Source of the DNA: JAFDZW01 sp035632315
GTDB lineage: Bacteria > Bacteroidota > Ignavibacteria > Palsa-1295
NCBI GenBank assembly: GCA_035632315.1
Contig: DASQGZ010000055.1
Span: 43,682-107,681, forward strand
DNA length: 64,000 nucleotides
Direction: 5' to 3'
The notes below the pieces were generated by a model. It searched no databases, was not told the DNA's origin, and saw only the letters and a list, made by a program, of their open reading frames with translations. The translations under genes were made by a program, and so were the position numbers. Position 1 is the stretch's first letter, and every line of letters starts with the position of its first letter. This document shows positions 50,263 to 59,699 of the stretch, piece by piece.

Positions 50263-52656
50263 ATGAAATCTCTCACTCTTATATTGTTCTTTCTTGCAGC
50301 CGTGCCGGTATATGCGCAAGTGCCGCAGGACCAGCAATACACAGTGCTTGGCATATCGGTCGAGGGTAACCAATCGGGCGATGCGCCGACGATCATCGCG
50401 CAAAGCATGCTCGCAAAGGGAATGAAGATCACCGTCCCGAGCGATGAAATTCGCCGTGCCATTAACCGGCTTTGGGCACAGAATATATATTCAGACGTCC
50501 ACATTGATGCCGGGAAAGTAGTTGCACAAAGCGAAGGTATTCCAGGGGTTTTTCTTATCATTCGTCTGAAAGAATTTCCGCGAGTAGATTCCGTCCTCAT
50601 CGAGGGCAATAAACATTTGTCACTTTCCGATATTCAGAAGACGTATAATTTTTATAAGAACGAGTTCTTACGGCCGTGGGAAGTCCAAAATGCGCAGCAA
50701 AAAATACGCGCTGCCTATATCAAAGAAGGCTATAACTTTGTCCAGATCGATCATGAAACGCGCTCGGTGCCTGATCATCCGGAGAAAGCATGGCTCGTCT
50801 TTAAGATCAACGAAGGCACCGAAGTAACCGTCCGCCATATTGATTTCATCGGCAATGAAAAAGTGGCTTCGGGCGATCTGCGCGGCAGTTTCGACGACAC
50901 TCATGAAAAGAAATGGTGGAAAATATTTTCCAGCGGCTCCTTCGATCAAAAAAAATATGAAGACGACAAATTAAAATTGCTTGCATTCTACCGCTCGAGG
51001 GGCTTTCGCGATGCAACTATTCTTTCGGATTCTGTTTGGATAACGAACGAAGCCGACCTGAATATTCTTATCCGCGTATATGAAGGCTCCCAATATTACA
51101 TTCGTAATATCGCGATCGTCGGCAATGACGTCTTTACCGATGAAGAGGTTCGCCGTGCTCTTGGCTTCAAAAAAGGCGATATCTATAATCTTGAGAAGTT
51201 CGATCTGAACTTGAAAGGCCCCACACCAGATTTTAACGACGTCGGTTCACTCTATTACGATCGCGGTTACTTAGCAAATGTAAATAAAGAAGAGATCGTC
51301 GTCCCGCCGGATTCAGTCGATCTGACGATCCGTATTCAGGAAGGCAAGCGTCATTATTTTCGCAATATTGATATTGCGGGCAATAACAAAACGAAAGATT
51401 TTGTCATTCGTCGGGAGCTTTATACCCGCCCCGGCGATGCGTTCAGCCGCTCGGCAATTATCCGGTCTCTGCGCCAGCTTGCGCAGCTTAATTATTTCAA
51501 TCAGGAAAAATTGCAGCCTGACGTGAAGCCTGTGCAAGACGCAACGCAATTCGACGTGACATATAACGTCGAAGAAAAATCGAGCGACACCTTCAATGCT
51601 TCGATCGGTTACGGCGGCGCGCTTGGGCTGACCGGTTCGGTCGGTGTGTCGTTCAACAACTTCGATCTTGCCGATCCGCTGCACGGCGGTGCTGGGCAAA
51701 TTATGTCCGTTTCGGCAGAGTTCGGGCAGCTGAGTTACCGTACTCTTTCGCTCTCGTTCAGCGAACCCTGGTTGTTTCAGGAGCCGACGTCGCTCGGATT
51801 CTCCATCTATAATACACAGAGCAATGTGTATTACGATCAGAAGTCGTACGGCGCGACGATATCGCTTGGACGCCGGTTTCGCTGGCCGGACGATTTCTTC
51901 CGCGGCGATTGGGCGCTCTCGGCTTCGCATACCGATATTGTCAATGGCGGCGGATATTACGCAAGCGGCATCCATGACGAACTTGCCGTTCAGCAAGTGT
52001 TTACCCGTAATTCGACCGACGATCCGCTCTTCCCGAGCAATGGTTCGGAGTTTTCTTTCTTGACGCGGCTTGCGCTGCTGCCTATCAACTTTACGCCGCC
52101 GAACAATCCTGCAAACTATTACCGGCTTGGTGTCACGACAAAATTTTACAATACGCTTTTTGGCTTCAATGCGACGAATAAATTCGTGCTCGTTTCGACC
52201 GGAGAGATCGGATTTCTTGGCGATCTCACCGGCTCGCCATTCGTACCGCCGCAAGAACGCTTCGTGATGGGCGGCGCGGGACTAACGAGCGGATTTTACA
52301 CCATCCCGCTGCGCGGTTACGACGATGCATCGATCGGTGCGAGCCATACGGCAAATACGACCTATGCCTCCGGAGGAAAAGCATATATGCGTTTGGCAGG
52401 TGAACTTCGTTTTCAGGTTGCGCGCGAACCGATCCCGATTTTCCTGCTTGGCTTCGCCGAAGCGGGCGATGTCTGGCAGGATTTCTCACACGCCGATCCG
52501 TTTAACTTAAAACGCTCACTCGGCCTCGGCGCCCGTTTACAAGTCCCTGCCGTTGGGCTAATCGGGATCGATCTTGGCTACGGATTTGACAGCACCACCC
52601 CCTTCGGCAACCCAAGCGGCTGGCACACACACTTCCAGTTCGGAAAATTCTTCTGA
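50263..52656 (+). CDS. bamA: Outer-membrane protein assembly factor BamA
   Basis: A 797-residue Omp85-family protein. Signal peptide MKSLTLILFFLAAVPVYAQ is followed by about five POTRA repeats (to about residue 420; e.g. VDSVLIEGNKHLSLSDIQ, IRNIAIVGNDVFTDEEVRRALG and RNIDIAGNNKTKDFVIRRELYT) and a 16-strand barrel with an F-F ending (FQFGKFF). GFYTIPLRGYDD carries the conserved VRGF/Y-type lid motif. It inserts barrel proteins into the outer membrane. No Skp/OmpH gene follows; instead the next gene is convergent. Confidence 0.96.
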   Translation: MKSLTLILFFLAAVPVYAQVPQDQQYTVLGISVEGNQSGDAPTIIAQSMLAKGMKITVPSDEIRRAINRLWAQNIYSDVHIDAGKVVAQSEGIPGVFLIIRLKEFPRVDSVLIEGNKHLSLSDIQKTYNFYKNEFLRPWEVQNAQQKIRAAYIKEGYNFVQIDHETRSVPDHPEKAWLVFKINEGTEVTVRHIDFIGNEKVASGDLRGSFDDTHEKKWWKIFSSGSFDQKKYEDDKLKLLAFYRSRGFRDATILSDSVWITNEADLNILIRVYEGSQYYIRNIAIVGNDVFTDEEVRRALGFKKGDIYNLEKFDLNLKGPTPDFNDVGSLYYDRGYLANVNKEEIVVPPDSVDLTIRIQEGKRHYFRNIDIAGNNKTKDFVIRRELYTRPGDAFSRSAIIRSLRQLAQLNYFNQEKLQPDVKPVQDATQFDVTYNVEEKSSDTFNASIGYGGALGLTGSVGVSFNNFDLADPLHGGAGQIMSVSAEFGQLSYRTLSLSFSEPWLFQEPTSLGFSIYNTQSNVYYDQKSYGATISLGRRFRWPDDFFRGDWALSASHTDIVNGGGYYASGIHDELAVQQVFTRNSTDDPLFPSNGSEFSFLTRLALLPINFTPPNNPANYYRLGVTTKFYNTLFGFNATNKFVLVSTGEIGFLGDLTGSPFVPPQERFVMGGAGLTSGFYTIPLRGYDDASIGASHTANTTYASGGKAYMRLAGELRFQVAREPIPIFLLGFAEAGDVWQDFSHADPFNLKRSLGLGARLQVPAVGLIGIDLGYGFDSTTPFGNPSGWHTHFQFGKFF

Positions 52657-52659
52657 GTA

Positions 52660-53751
52660 TTATTTCATCGCTACCACCGTATTCGTCAGATCGCCGAGCA
52701 TTTCGATCGAACACGTGACTTCGTCGCCGATGCCGAGCCAGCGGTTATCATAGACTTTCGAGCCGTTGAGTTCTAAGAAACAACCTGTTCCGACGGTTCC
52801 GGAGCCGATCACATCGCCAGGATAGAGGGTTACCCCGTAGCTTGCACGCTCGATGATCTGTGCAAACGTCCACGACATATCTTTGAGGTTACCACGCGAT
52901 ACTTCTTCCGCGCCGACGCGGCAAGTCATCGCGAGATCGTATCGTTCGCCGACCGGGCCTGGGATGCGGCGAGGCGCGAGTTCGTCACGTGTGACGAGAT
53001 ACGGCCCGATCGCCGTTGCAAAATCTTTTCCCTTCGCGGGACCGAGCGAAAGCTTCATCTCTTCCATTTGCAAATAACGCGCGCTCCAATCGTTCATTAC
53101 CATATAACCGAAAATATATTCGTCGGCGTCGGCAGCCTTGATGTTGCGTCCCTCTTTGCCGATGACGATCGCGGCTTCAAGTTCGAAGTCAAGTTTTTTC
53201 AGATGCTCCGGCATCACTTCCATCGGGCCCGGACCAATGACAGCGCCGTGATTCGTAAAATAAAAAACGGGAAATTGGTCGAACTCCGGTATCATCTCGA
53301 CGCCGCGATTTCGACGCGCGGCTTCGACATGCTGGCGAAAGGCATACCCATCTCGCATCGAGCTCGGTCGCGGAACCGGTGCAAGCAGCGGTGTATCGCT
53401 CAGGCTTCCGGCGCAAACTCCGAGCAACCGTAACTCGTCATCGGTTTTCGACATACACCAGGCGAAGACTTCTTTCGATTGGGCATATGCATCGCTTCCG
53501 AGCGCAAGAAAATAAATAATGTCACTTGGGAGTCCGTTCTCCGGTTTATCCGTCGTATGCATTCCAAATTTCAACGATGCCGCTTCAAGATCGATCACAT
53601 TTTCACCGACAAGAAACCCGAGTCGTCCGCTTGTACGATATGGCAGCCGAGCTTCGACGCGGTTCTCTTTTCGTGATCCGACGAATATCTCAAACGCGCC
53701 GGTCGGCGAAGGTGTCGTCGAAAATTTCTTTTGATAGGTGACGAATTTCAT
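52660..53751 (-). CDS. Fumarylacetoacetate hydrolase family protein
   Basis: A 363-residue FAH-fold protein. The metal-binding Asp/Glu residues occur in LDFELEAAIVIG, then VMNDWSARYLQ, GPAKGKDFATAIGPYLVTRDEL and GDVIGSGTVGTGCF, as in the FAH superfamily. N-terminal ~110 residues precede the core, similar to the acylpyruvase/2-keto hydrolase group acting on aromatic breakdown products. Substrate unknown. It is convergent with bamA, with only 3 bases between stops. Confidence 0.9.
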   Translation of the reverse strand: MKFVTYQKKFSTTPSPTGAFEIFVGSRKENRVEARLPYRTSGRLGFLVGENVIDLEAASLKFGMHTTDKPENGLPSDIIYFLALGSDAYAQSKEVFAWCMSKTDDELRLLGVCAGSLSDTPLLAPVPRPSSMRDGYAFRQHVEAARRNRGVEMIPEFDQFPVFYFTNHGAVIGPGPMEVMPEHLKKLDFELEAAIVIGKEGRNIKAADADEYIFGYMVMNDWSARYLQMEEMKLSLGPAKGKDFATAIGPYLVTRDELAPRRIPGPVGERYDLAMTCRVGAEEVSRGNLKDMSWTFAQIIERASYGVTLYPGDVIGSGTVGTGCFLELNGSKVYDNRWLGIGDEVTCSIEMLGDLTNTVVAMK

Positions 53752-53854
53752 TGGCGGTGTAGTTTTATGTTACATACAACGGAACTGAGTGCTCAAATAA
53801 TACATTTTGAGCAAAAGACGTTTCAAAAATTATTATTCTATTATTAGTCAGGCA

Positions 53855-54238
53855 ATGAATCGTTTTCTTGTATTTTCTCTCGTGGCCGTGCTTATTTCAG
53901 GTTGTTCACATAAAGATGAACGCCCACCGCAGGCAAGTGACAGTCTGCTCGTGAAACCGATGGCTCCGGATACAACGATCGTCCCGATGCCTGCCGACGA
54001 TAAAACCGGTTTGTACATTGACCGTTCGCGTCTTCGTACACCGGAGCACGAGAAATTACTGGCGCGATTTACTCCCGATAATGTCGTAGATATTTATCAC
54101 AATTTCAAACCCCTGCGAAAGAAAGATATTACTGAAGAGCAGCTTAACGCATATTTGAAAGAGAAAAAGATCACGTTTGACGAATTAAAAGCAGTACTTG
54201 AAGAGGGTGACCGGCTCGGCTGGGCGAAGGGGCAATGA
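53855..54238 (+). CDS. Small lipoprotein of unknown function
   Basis: A 127-residue lipoprotein with a good lipobox: MNRFLVFSLVAVLISGCSHK (LISGC). A Pro-rich linker is followed by a conserved-looking tail, NVVDIYHNFKPLRKKDITEEQLNAYLKEKKITFDELKAVLEEG, probably helical. ATG at 53855 starts the signal; an upstream start at 53807 adds an unrelated segment. Its stop overlaps the eamA start by 4 bases (ATGA). I recognise no family. Confidence 0.7.
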   Translation: MNRFLVFSLVAVLISGCSHKDERPPQASDSLLVKPMAPDTTIVPMPADDKTGLYIDRSRLRTPEHEKLLARFTPDNVVDIYHNFKPLRKKDITEEQLNAYLKEKKITFDELKAVLEEGDRLGWAKGQ

Positions 54239-55131
54239 GCCGAAACGAGCGTAAAGGCTCGGCCTATATTATTGTTGCCGCTCTGCTGTGGAGCACAGGG
54301 GGATTATTGATTAAAAGTGTCACTCTCGACGGCTTCGGTGTCTCTCTATGGCGAAGCACATTCTCCGCGATGACCCTCTACATCATCTATCGCCGAACAT
54401 TTGCGAATGATCGTTCTCAACATAGTACACAATGGTTTTCAAAACGAACGATCGTCACGGCGTTTGTCTATGCAGCGCTTCTGGTACTCTTTGTCTTAGC
54501 GACAAAATTGACGACCAGTGCAAATGCCATCTTCCTCCAATATACTGCGCCGGTGTATGTGCTATTCGTTGAACCGATCATTTCAAAAACAAAATTGCAT
54601 ACTTCGGATATTGTTTCCGTTGCGATCACGATCGCGGCAATGGCGCTGTTCTTTATCGGCAAGTTCGATACGTCCTCGGTGCTTGGGAATATCTTTGCGC
54701 TTACCAGCGGCATTTGTTTTGCAGCGTACGCGCTGCTGCTCAAGCATGAATCGACGAGTGAGTTAATGCGCTGGCAGTCCGTAATTCTCGGTCATCTGAT
54801 TATTGTTGCATTAATGTTGATCCTTTGGATATTACGAGTGACAAGCCCGATCCCATCGAATGCTGCTCAGGGTGCCGAGCTTATCTATCTCGGGGTCTTT
54901 CAGATCGGCGTCGCGTACGCATTATTCACGACAGGCATACATTATATCAGGGCACTGGATGCAATGCTGTTGTCGATGATCGAGCCAGTGCTCAATCCCG
55001 TATGGGTCTATTTGGGGATCGGCGAATCGCCAACTCGCTATGCGATCGCCGGTGGTCTCGTCATTCTTGCCGTCTCGGCATACCGAACATGGAGAACGAA
55101 CAGAATTCAGCCATTGAAAGAAGCACGATAA
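54235..55131 (+). CDS. EamA/DMT-superfamily transporter
   Basis: A 298-residue membrane protein with about ten transmembrane helices in two EamA repeats. Landmarks are IIVAALLWSTGGLLIKSV at the start, the FLQYTAPVYVLFVEP segment in the first repeat and LSMIEPVLNPVWVYLGIGE in the second, the classic EamA end. Substrate is unknown; such proteins export amino acids, nucleosides or drugs. It overlaps the upstream lipoprotein gene by 4 bases. Confidence 0.9.
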   Translation: MSRNERKGSAYIIVAALLWSTGGLLIKSVTLDGFGVSLWRSTFSAMTLYIIYRRTFANDRSQHSTQWFSKRTIVTAFVYAALLVLFVLATKLTTSANAIFLQYTAPVYVLFVEPIISKTKLHTSDIVSVAITIAAMALFFIGKFDTSSVLGNIFALTSGICFAAYALLLKHESTSELMRWQSVILGHLIIVALMLILWILRVTSPIPSNAAQGAELIYLGVFQIGVAYALFTTGIHYIRALDAMLLSMIEPVLNPVWVYLGIGESPTRYAIAGGLVILAVSAYRTWRTNRIQPLKEAR

Positions 55132-55161
55132 CCGGTTTCGTTATAAACTTCCGATAAATAA

Positions 55162-55875
55162 TTAATCTTCTTTCGTAAATAGATTCTGCGGAGGATGATG
55201 TTTCAACATCTTTGCTTCGACGATAAAAATAACATCCTCCCCGATATTCGTTGCATGATCGGCAAGCCGCTCAACGTGGCGCAGGAGCGCCATCGCATGT
55301 GCGCCGGGTTCGACGAGAACTGGGTCGCTTTTCATTTCATCGATCATAAGATCGAACGAGCGGCGTGCCATCCGATCAACCCCTTCTTCACGGTCAAACA
55401 GTGAGCGTGCAAGATCCACATCATTATTGATAAATGCATCGAATGCTGCGCGCGAGATCTTATATGCTTCTTCGATCATCTGCCGCAAGCCGACCCTCTC
55501 GAGAAGGTCGATATGGCCTTTGAGCGGCACTACCCGGTCGGAAAAATTAACGGCAATATCGCCGATACGTTCGAATTCGGAATCGAGACGCATTGCGGCA
55601 ATCAGCATCCGCAGATCGATCGCGACGGGCTGTGTGAGCGCGAGAATTCGCTGGCAGAGCGCATCGACCATCAGATCATACTCGTTTACACGAGTCTCGC
55701 GTTTGTTCACGAAACGCGCCGCCTCTTCGTCTGAGGTCAGTACTGCGCGCGACGCGAGCTCGACCTGCTCGTCGACGAGTGAACCCATCCTGATCAGTAG
55801 CGCGCGAAGTTTTTCCAATTCGTCCTCGAAATGACGGTGCATACGTGGGGTTTGCGGGGTATCGAAAATATCCAT
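55162..55875 (-). CDS. phoU: Phosphate transport regulator PhoU
   Basis: A 237-residue PhoU protein with two three-helix repeats. MHRHFEDELEKLRALLIRMGSLVDEQVELA and the core IDLRMLIAAMRLDSEFERIGDIAVNFSDR and ERLADHATNIGEDVIFIV are the metal-binding E/DxxxD-type repeats. It modulates the Pst transporter and PhoR signalling. ATG at 55875 is used because it leaves four bases after the pstB stop; an upstream start at 55956 would overlap pstB. Confidence 0.93.
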   Translation of the reverse strand: MDIFDTPQTPRMHRHFEDELEKLRALLIRMGSLVDEQVELASRAVLTSDEEAARFVNKRETRVNEYDLMVDALCQRILALTQPVAIDLRMLIAAMRLDSEFERIGDIAVNFSDRVVPLKGHIDLLERVGLRQMIEEAYKISRAAFDAFINNDVDLARSLFDREEGVDRMARRSFDLMIDEMKSDPVLVEPGAHAMALLRHVERLADHATNIGEDVIFIVEAKMLKHHPPQNLFTKED

Positions 55876-55879
55876 GTAA

Positions 55880-56638
55880 TTATCCGAATCTTCCTGTAAT
55901 ATAATTTTGAGTTCTCCGGTCCTTCGGGTTGGTAAATATCTGGTCGGTGTTGTCATACTCGATCAGTTCACCAAGATAAAAGAAGGCGCTCATATCGCTG
56001 ACACGGGCTGCTTGCTGCATATTATGGGTCACGATCACGATCGTATAGTTTGCTTTGAGTTCGACGACGAGCTCTTCGACTTTCGATGTAGAGATCGGGT
56101 CGAGCGCCGACGTCGGTTCGTCGAGCAAGATCATTTCAGGTTTCATCGCGATCGCGCGTGCAATGCAGAGTCGCTGCTGCTGGCCGCCGGAAAGAAATGT
56201 ACCTTTTTTATTCAAACTGTCTTTTACTTCATCCCAAAGCGCCGCTTTACGAAGTGAAGTTTCAACGATCTCGTGACGCTCGGGTTTCGGCAGTTTGATC
56301 CCATTGAGCAGATACCCAGCAAAAACATTTTCCGAAATGCTCATATTTGGAAACGGATTCGGCCGTTGAAACACCATCCCGATTCTGCGACGAAGCATCA
56401 TCGAATTCATCGCATAGACGTCCTGTCCTTCGAGCCGCATCTCACCGGAGCTATGCGCATTCGGCGTGAGCTCATGCATTCGGTTGATGCATCGTAAGAA
56501 CGTGGTCTTGCCGCAGCCGGAAGGACCCATCATTGCAACGATCCGATTCTTCGGGATATTGATCGCGATATTTTTCAGGACGTGATTGTCACTGAAAAAC
56601 GCGTTAAATCCGGTGGTACTTAGGATTGTACTGTCCAT
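55880..56638 (-). CDS. pstB: Phosphate ABC transporter ATP-binding protein PstB
   Basis: A 252-residue ABC ATPase with Walker A MMGPSGCGKTTFLR, signature LSGGQQQRLCIARA and Walker B MILLDEPTSALDP; FAGYLLNGIK is the usual PstB stretch. It hydrolyses ATP to drive phosphate uptake. Its start lies 19 bases inside the end of pstA, so translation is linked. Confidence 0.97.
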   Translation of the reverse strand: MDSTILSTTGFNAFFSDNHVLKNIAINIPKNRIVAMMGPSGCGKTTFLRCINRMHELTPNAHSSGEMRLEGQDVYAMNSMMLRRRIGMVFQRPNPFPNMSISENVFAGYLLNGIKLPKPERHEIVETSLRKAALWDEVKDSLNKKGTFLSGGQQQRLCIARAIAMKPEMILLDEPTSALDPISTSKVEELVVELKANYTIVIVTHNMQQAARVSDMSAFFYLGELIEYDNTDQIFTNPKDRRTQNYITGRFG

Positions 56639-57468
56639 CGTTTTATAAAAATCTTAGAGCTGACGGAGAAACAAAGAATAATGACGATCAGCACCAGGGA
56701 TGCTCCCCACCCTTGCCGGTGCCAGTCTTCATAAGGGCTCGTCGCATAATTAAAAATCAGTAGTGGGAGCGAATGAGTCGGTTGTAAAAGGTTTACATTA
56801 ATAAAGGGATTCCCGAATGCTGTAAAAAGCAATGGTGCCGTTTCACCTGCAATTCTGGCAAGTGCAAGCGAGATACCCGTGACAATACCACTAAGAGAAT
56901 TTGGAATGATAACACGGAAAATGGTTCTGCTATGGCTTGTACCCATGGCGAGTGCTGCTTCTTTCAACGTATTCGGAATGAGTTTGAGAGTCTCTTCTGT
57001 CGTTCTCACGATCACCGGCAGCATCATGATCGCAAGTGCGGCACTCCCTGAAAGTGCTGAGAAATTCCCGATCGGCTCGACAAGCCAGACATAGGCGACA
57101 ATCCCGATCACGATCGATGGAATTCCCTGTAATATCTCTACAAACAATCCCGCAGTCCGCGCAAGTTTTGTCTTCGGATACTCCGATAGATACACACCGG
57201 CAAGAACGCCAAGCGGCGTAGCGATAAGTGTTGCTGTAACAATGAGTATAAGTGTACCGACGATCGCATTAATGACCCCGCCACCAACTTCACCAACGGG
57301 TTTCGGAAGTTGCGTTAGAAAATCCCAATTGATCGCTGCAATACCATTGCTGACAATGTAATATAATATCAGGAAGAGGGGGACGGCCGTCAACACGACG
57401 AACAAGAACAAGAAAACGACAAATAACTTGTCCTTCAGGATGCGCCATTGTAATGACTTGTCCATCAC
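56620..57468 (-). CDS. pstA: Phosphate ABC transporter permease PstA
   Basis: A 282-residue permease with about six transmembrane helices. The permease signature EAALAMGTSHSRTIFRVIIPNSLSGIVTGI (EAA loop) is typical of PstA, and GIPSIVIGIVAYVWLVEPIG is the preceding helix. With PstC it forms the phosphate channel in the inner membrane. Start 57468 (ATG ATG) overlaps the pstC stop by 4 bases. Confidence 0.95.
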   Translation of the reverse strand: MMDKSLQWRILKDKLFVVFLFLFVVLTAVPLFLILYYIVSNGIAAINWDFLTQLPKPVGEVGGGVINAIVGTLILIVTATLIATPLGVLAGVYLSEYPKTKLARTAGLFVEILQGIPSIVIGIVAYVWLVEPIGNFSALSGSAALAIMMLPVIVRTTEETLKLIPNTLKEAALAMGTSHSRTIFRVIIPNSLSGIVTGISLALARIAGETAPLLFTAFGNPFINVNLLQPTHSLPLLIFNYATSPYEDWHRQGWGASLVLIVIILCFSVSSKIFIKRWTVQS

Positions 57469-58388
57469 GACATCCTCATCCTATTGATAATATACTTGCC
57501 AAGCAGATCGAACAGAACCGTGATGATAAACAGCATCAACCCGATCTCGATCAAGGAGGAAAGATAAATTTTTGTCGTTGCCTCGGTGAATTCGTTAGCA
57601 ATAATGCTCGCCATCGTGTTCGACGGATCGAAGATGCTCTTGGCAAGGGTGTTGGCATTCCCGATGACCATCGTCACTGCCATCGTTTCGCCGACGGCAC
57701 GCCCAAATGAGAGCAAGAACCCTGCCGCAATTCCGGAACGGGCATAGGGCAGGACGATCTTGCGAACAACTTCAAATCGAGTCGCACCCATCGAATAAGC
57801 GGCTTCTTTGAGCATAGAGGGTACAAGCTGTATAATCTCTCGAGCGACCGACGCGGAATACGGGATGATCATAATCGACAGCACGATCGTTGCCGAAAGG
57901 ATACTCACACCAAATGCCGGCTGGATACCTTGCGATACTTCAAATTGCCGAACGAGCGGAACAAGAAAGAATAATGCGGTAAAGCCATAGATGATCGATG
58001 GGATGCCGGCAAGAAGTTCGACGAGATTCTTTAAGATGTTCGATATCCAACCATACCGGTAATATTCACCAAGCAGGATCGCAAGTGACATACCAAACGG
58101 AAATGACAAAGCAAGTGCAAGCACAGCTGTGACGACCGTGCCGACGATATACGGAAACCCGGCGAAGATGCCGTTCAAGGGATCCCATGTCGTTCCGGTA
58201 ATGAAACCAAGGCCGAATGTGCGGATGCTCAGCATCGACTTGTCTACGAGAGTCACAAATATGCCGACAAGCAAAAGAACCATTGCGACCGCAGAGCAGA
58301 CGAGGACCCGTTGGAATAAGCTCCGCTCTTTTTGAGGTTTGTGAAAGTCGCGTTGCGACGTCGTCACCGTAGTTGCATCGTTCGCCAT
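57465..58388 (-). CDS. pstC: Phosphate ABC transporter permease PstC
   Basis: A 307-residue permease with about six transmembrane helices. The EAA loop EAAYSMGATRFEVVRKIVLPYARSGIAAGF and GIPSIIYGFTALFFLVPLV are typical. ATG at 58388 is preferred because an AGGAAG-type Shine-Dalgarno lies nine bases upstream; the longer frame to 58427 adds a weak N-terminal extension. A terminator-like hairpin lies upstream between pstS and pstC. Confidence 0.94.
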   Translation of the reverse strand: MANDATTVTTSQRDFHKPQKERSLFQRVLVCSAVAMVLLLVGIFVTLVDKSMLSIRTFGLGFITGTTWDPLNGIFAGFPYIVGTVVTAVLALALSFPFGMSLAILLGEYYRYGWISNILKNLVELLAGIPSIIYGFTALFFLVPLVRQFEVSQGIQPAFGVSILSATIVLSIMIIPYSASVAREIIQLVPSMLKEAAYSMGATRFEVVRKIVLPYARSGIAAGFLLSFGRAVGETMAVTMVIGNANTLAKSIFDPSNTMASIIANEFTEATTKIYLSSLIEIGLMLFIITVLFDLLGKYIINRMRMS

Positions 58389-58479
58389 CGGTATTCTTCC
58401 TGCAACCCCGACTAACACATCAGCCACTGGTTTTTCTCCTGATACGAATAAGAATTCTTATTTATAGAACTGAGACCGA

Positions 58480-58515
58480 AAAATCAGGCGCCCGTTGTAC
58501 ATTCCGGGCGCCTGA
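58480..58515 (-). terminator. Attenuating terminator between pstS and pstC
   Basis: An 11-bp perfect stem (58484-58494 with 58505-58515, arms TCAGGCGCCCG and CGGGCGCCTGA) is followed on the minus strand by ATTTTTCGG. In pst operons such a hairpin commonly leaves more message for the binding protein than for the permeases. Confidence 0.8.
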
Positions 58516-58550
58516 CGTATTACATCAAGTAACGTATGAGGCTTCGTTCC

Positions 58551-59648
58551 TTACTGTAAAATCGGCTTACCGTCGTAGGTGACTGATTTCAACAGTGCTT
58601 CGGTCTGGGTTACAGCCGTTGCAGGGACTTTCGCATAATTAAGCGGCTCATTGAATGCCTGCCCTTCATGTGTCACCCACCAAAGCAGTTTTACGAGTGC
58701 AGTGGCCTGCTCAAGCGTGCGGTTATTGTACTTCTGTTCTTTATACATTAGTGCCCACGTTGTTCCGGAGATAGGATATCCGTCGGCGGCATCTGTATTG
58801 GTGATGCTGAAGCGCATATCGTCCGGCAGTTTCGTATTGCCGGCAGAGACAACCGCGGCAAGCGACGGAACGATGTTATTTCCTGACTTATTCAACACCT
58901 TGCCGTAACTTATGTTGTTCTGCATGGCATAGATCAACTCGACATAGCCAATACAGCCGGGTGTTTGCTTGATCAGACCCGAAACACCTTCGTTGCCCTT
59001 ACCACCAAGACCGACTGGCCAGGTAACAGATGTGTTCATACCAACTTTCGACTTCCATTCATCGCTGACCTTGCTGAGATAATCGGTGAAGATTGCCGTG
59101 GTTCCGCTGCCATCAGCACGGTGAGCAATGATAATGTCTGTGGCAGGGAGTTTCGATGTTGGATTGAGCTTCTTGATCGCAGCATCGTCCCACTTCTTGA
59201 TCTTCCCGAGGAAGATATTCGCAACTACCTCACCCGTGAAATTCAACTGCTCGGTCACACCAGGAATGTTATATGACAGAACGACAGCACCCATCGCGAC
59301 CGGTATATGGATAACCGGAGCGGGCATCGCTGCCATTTTCTCGTCATTAAGGAATGCATCCGAGGCTCCGAAATCAACGGTCTTGCTCGTGAGCTGCTGA
59401 ATGCCGCCGCCGGAGCCGATCGACTGATAGTTGACACGGACACCGGTCTTTTGGTTGTAGTCGCTGAACATTTTTGTGAACAGCGGGTTGACGAACGAGG
59501 AGCCTGCGCCGAGAATGTTGATCGTTGCGCCTGCAGCCGTCGAATCAGCTTTCCCGCCGCCGCCTTTACACATCGTAAAGAAGCTGAGCGAACCGGCTGC
59601 GAAGAGCACCGTTAAGAACGCTCCGATCTTATTTCTATTGAATTTCAT
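58551..59648 (-). CDS. pstS: Phosphate-binding protein PstS (lipoprotein)
   Basis: A 365-residue solute-binding protein with a lipoprotein-type signal (MKFNRNKIGAFLTVLFAAGSLSFFTMCKGG, Cys after TM). The mature part begins INILGAGSSFVNPLFTKMFSDYNQ, followed by NYQSIGSGGGIQQL, GASDAFLND and AHRADGSGTTAIFTDYL, the phosphate-cage motifs. It delivers phosphate to PstCA. It follows the porin by 51 bases, so both are likely in one transcript. Confidence 0.95.
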   Translation of the reverse strand: MKFNRNKIGAFLTVLFAAGSLSFFTMCKGGGGKADSTAAGATINILGAGSSFVNPLFTKMFSDYNQKTGVRVNYQSIGSGGGIQQLTSKTVDFGASDAFLNDEKMAAMPAPVIHIPVAMGAVVLSYNIPGVTEQLNFTGEVVANIFLGKIKKWDDAAIKKLNPTSKLPATDIIIAHRADGSGTTAIFTDYLSKVSDEWKSKVGMNTSVTWPVGLGGKGNEGVSGLIKQTPGCIGYVELIYAMQNNISYGKVLNKSGNNIVPSLAAVVSAGNTKLPDDMRFSITNTDAADGYPISGTTWALMYKEQKYNNRTLEQATALVKLLWWVTHEGQAFNEPLNYAKVPATAVTQTEALLKSVTYDGKPILQ

Positions 59649-59699
59649 GTTATGGTCGTTAAATAAGTATTAAAATCATTTCTCTGTAACGAGAGATCA

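Noticed and set aside
51313..52254. 313-codon open frame on the minus strand inside bamA
   Set aside because: The BamA reading on the plus strand is complete and family-typical; this antisense frame is Arg-rich with no recognisable motif.
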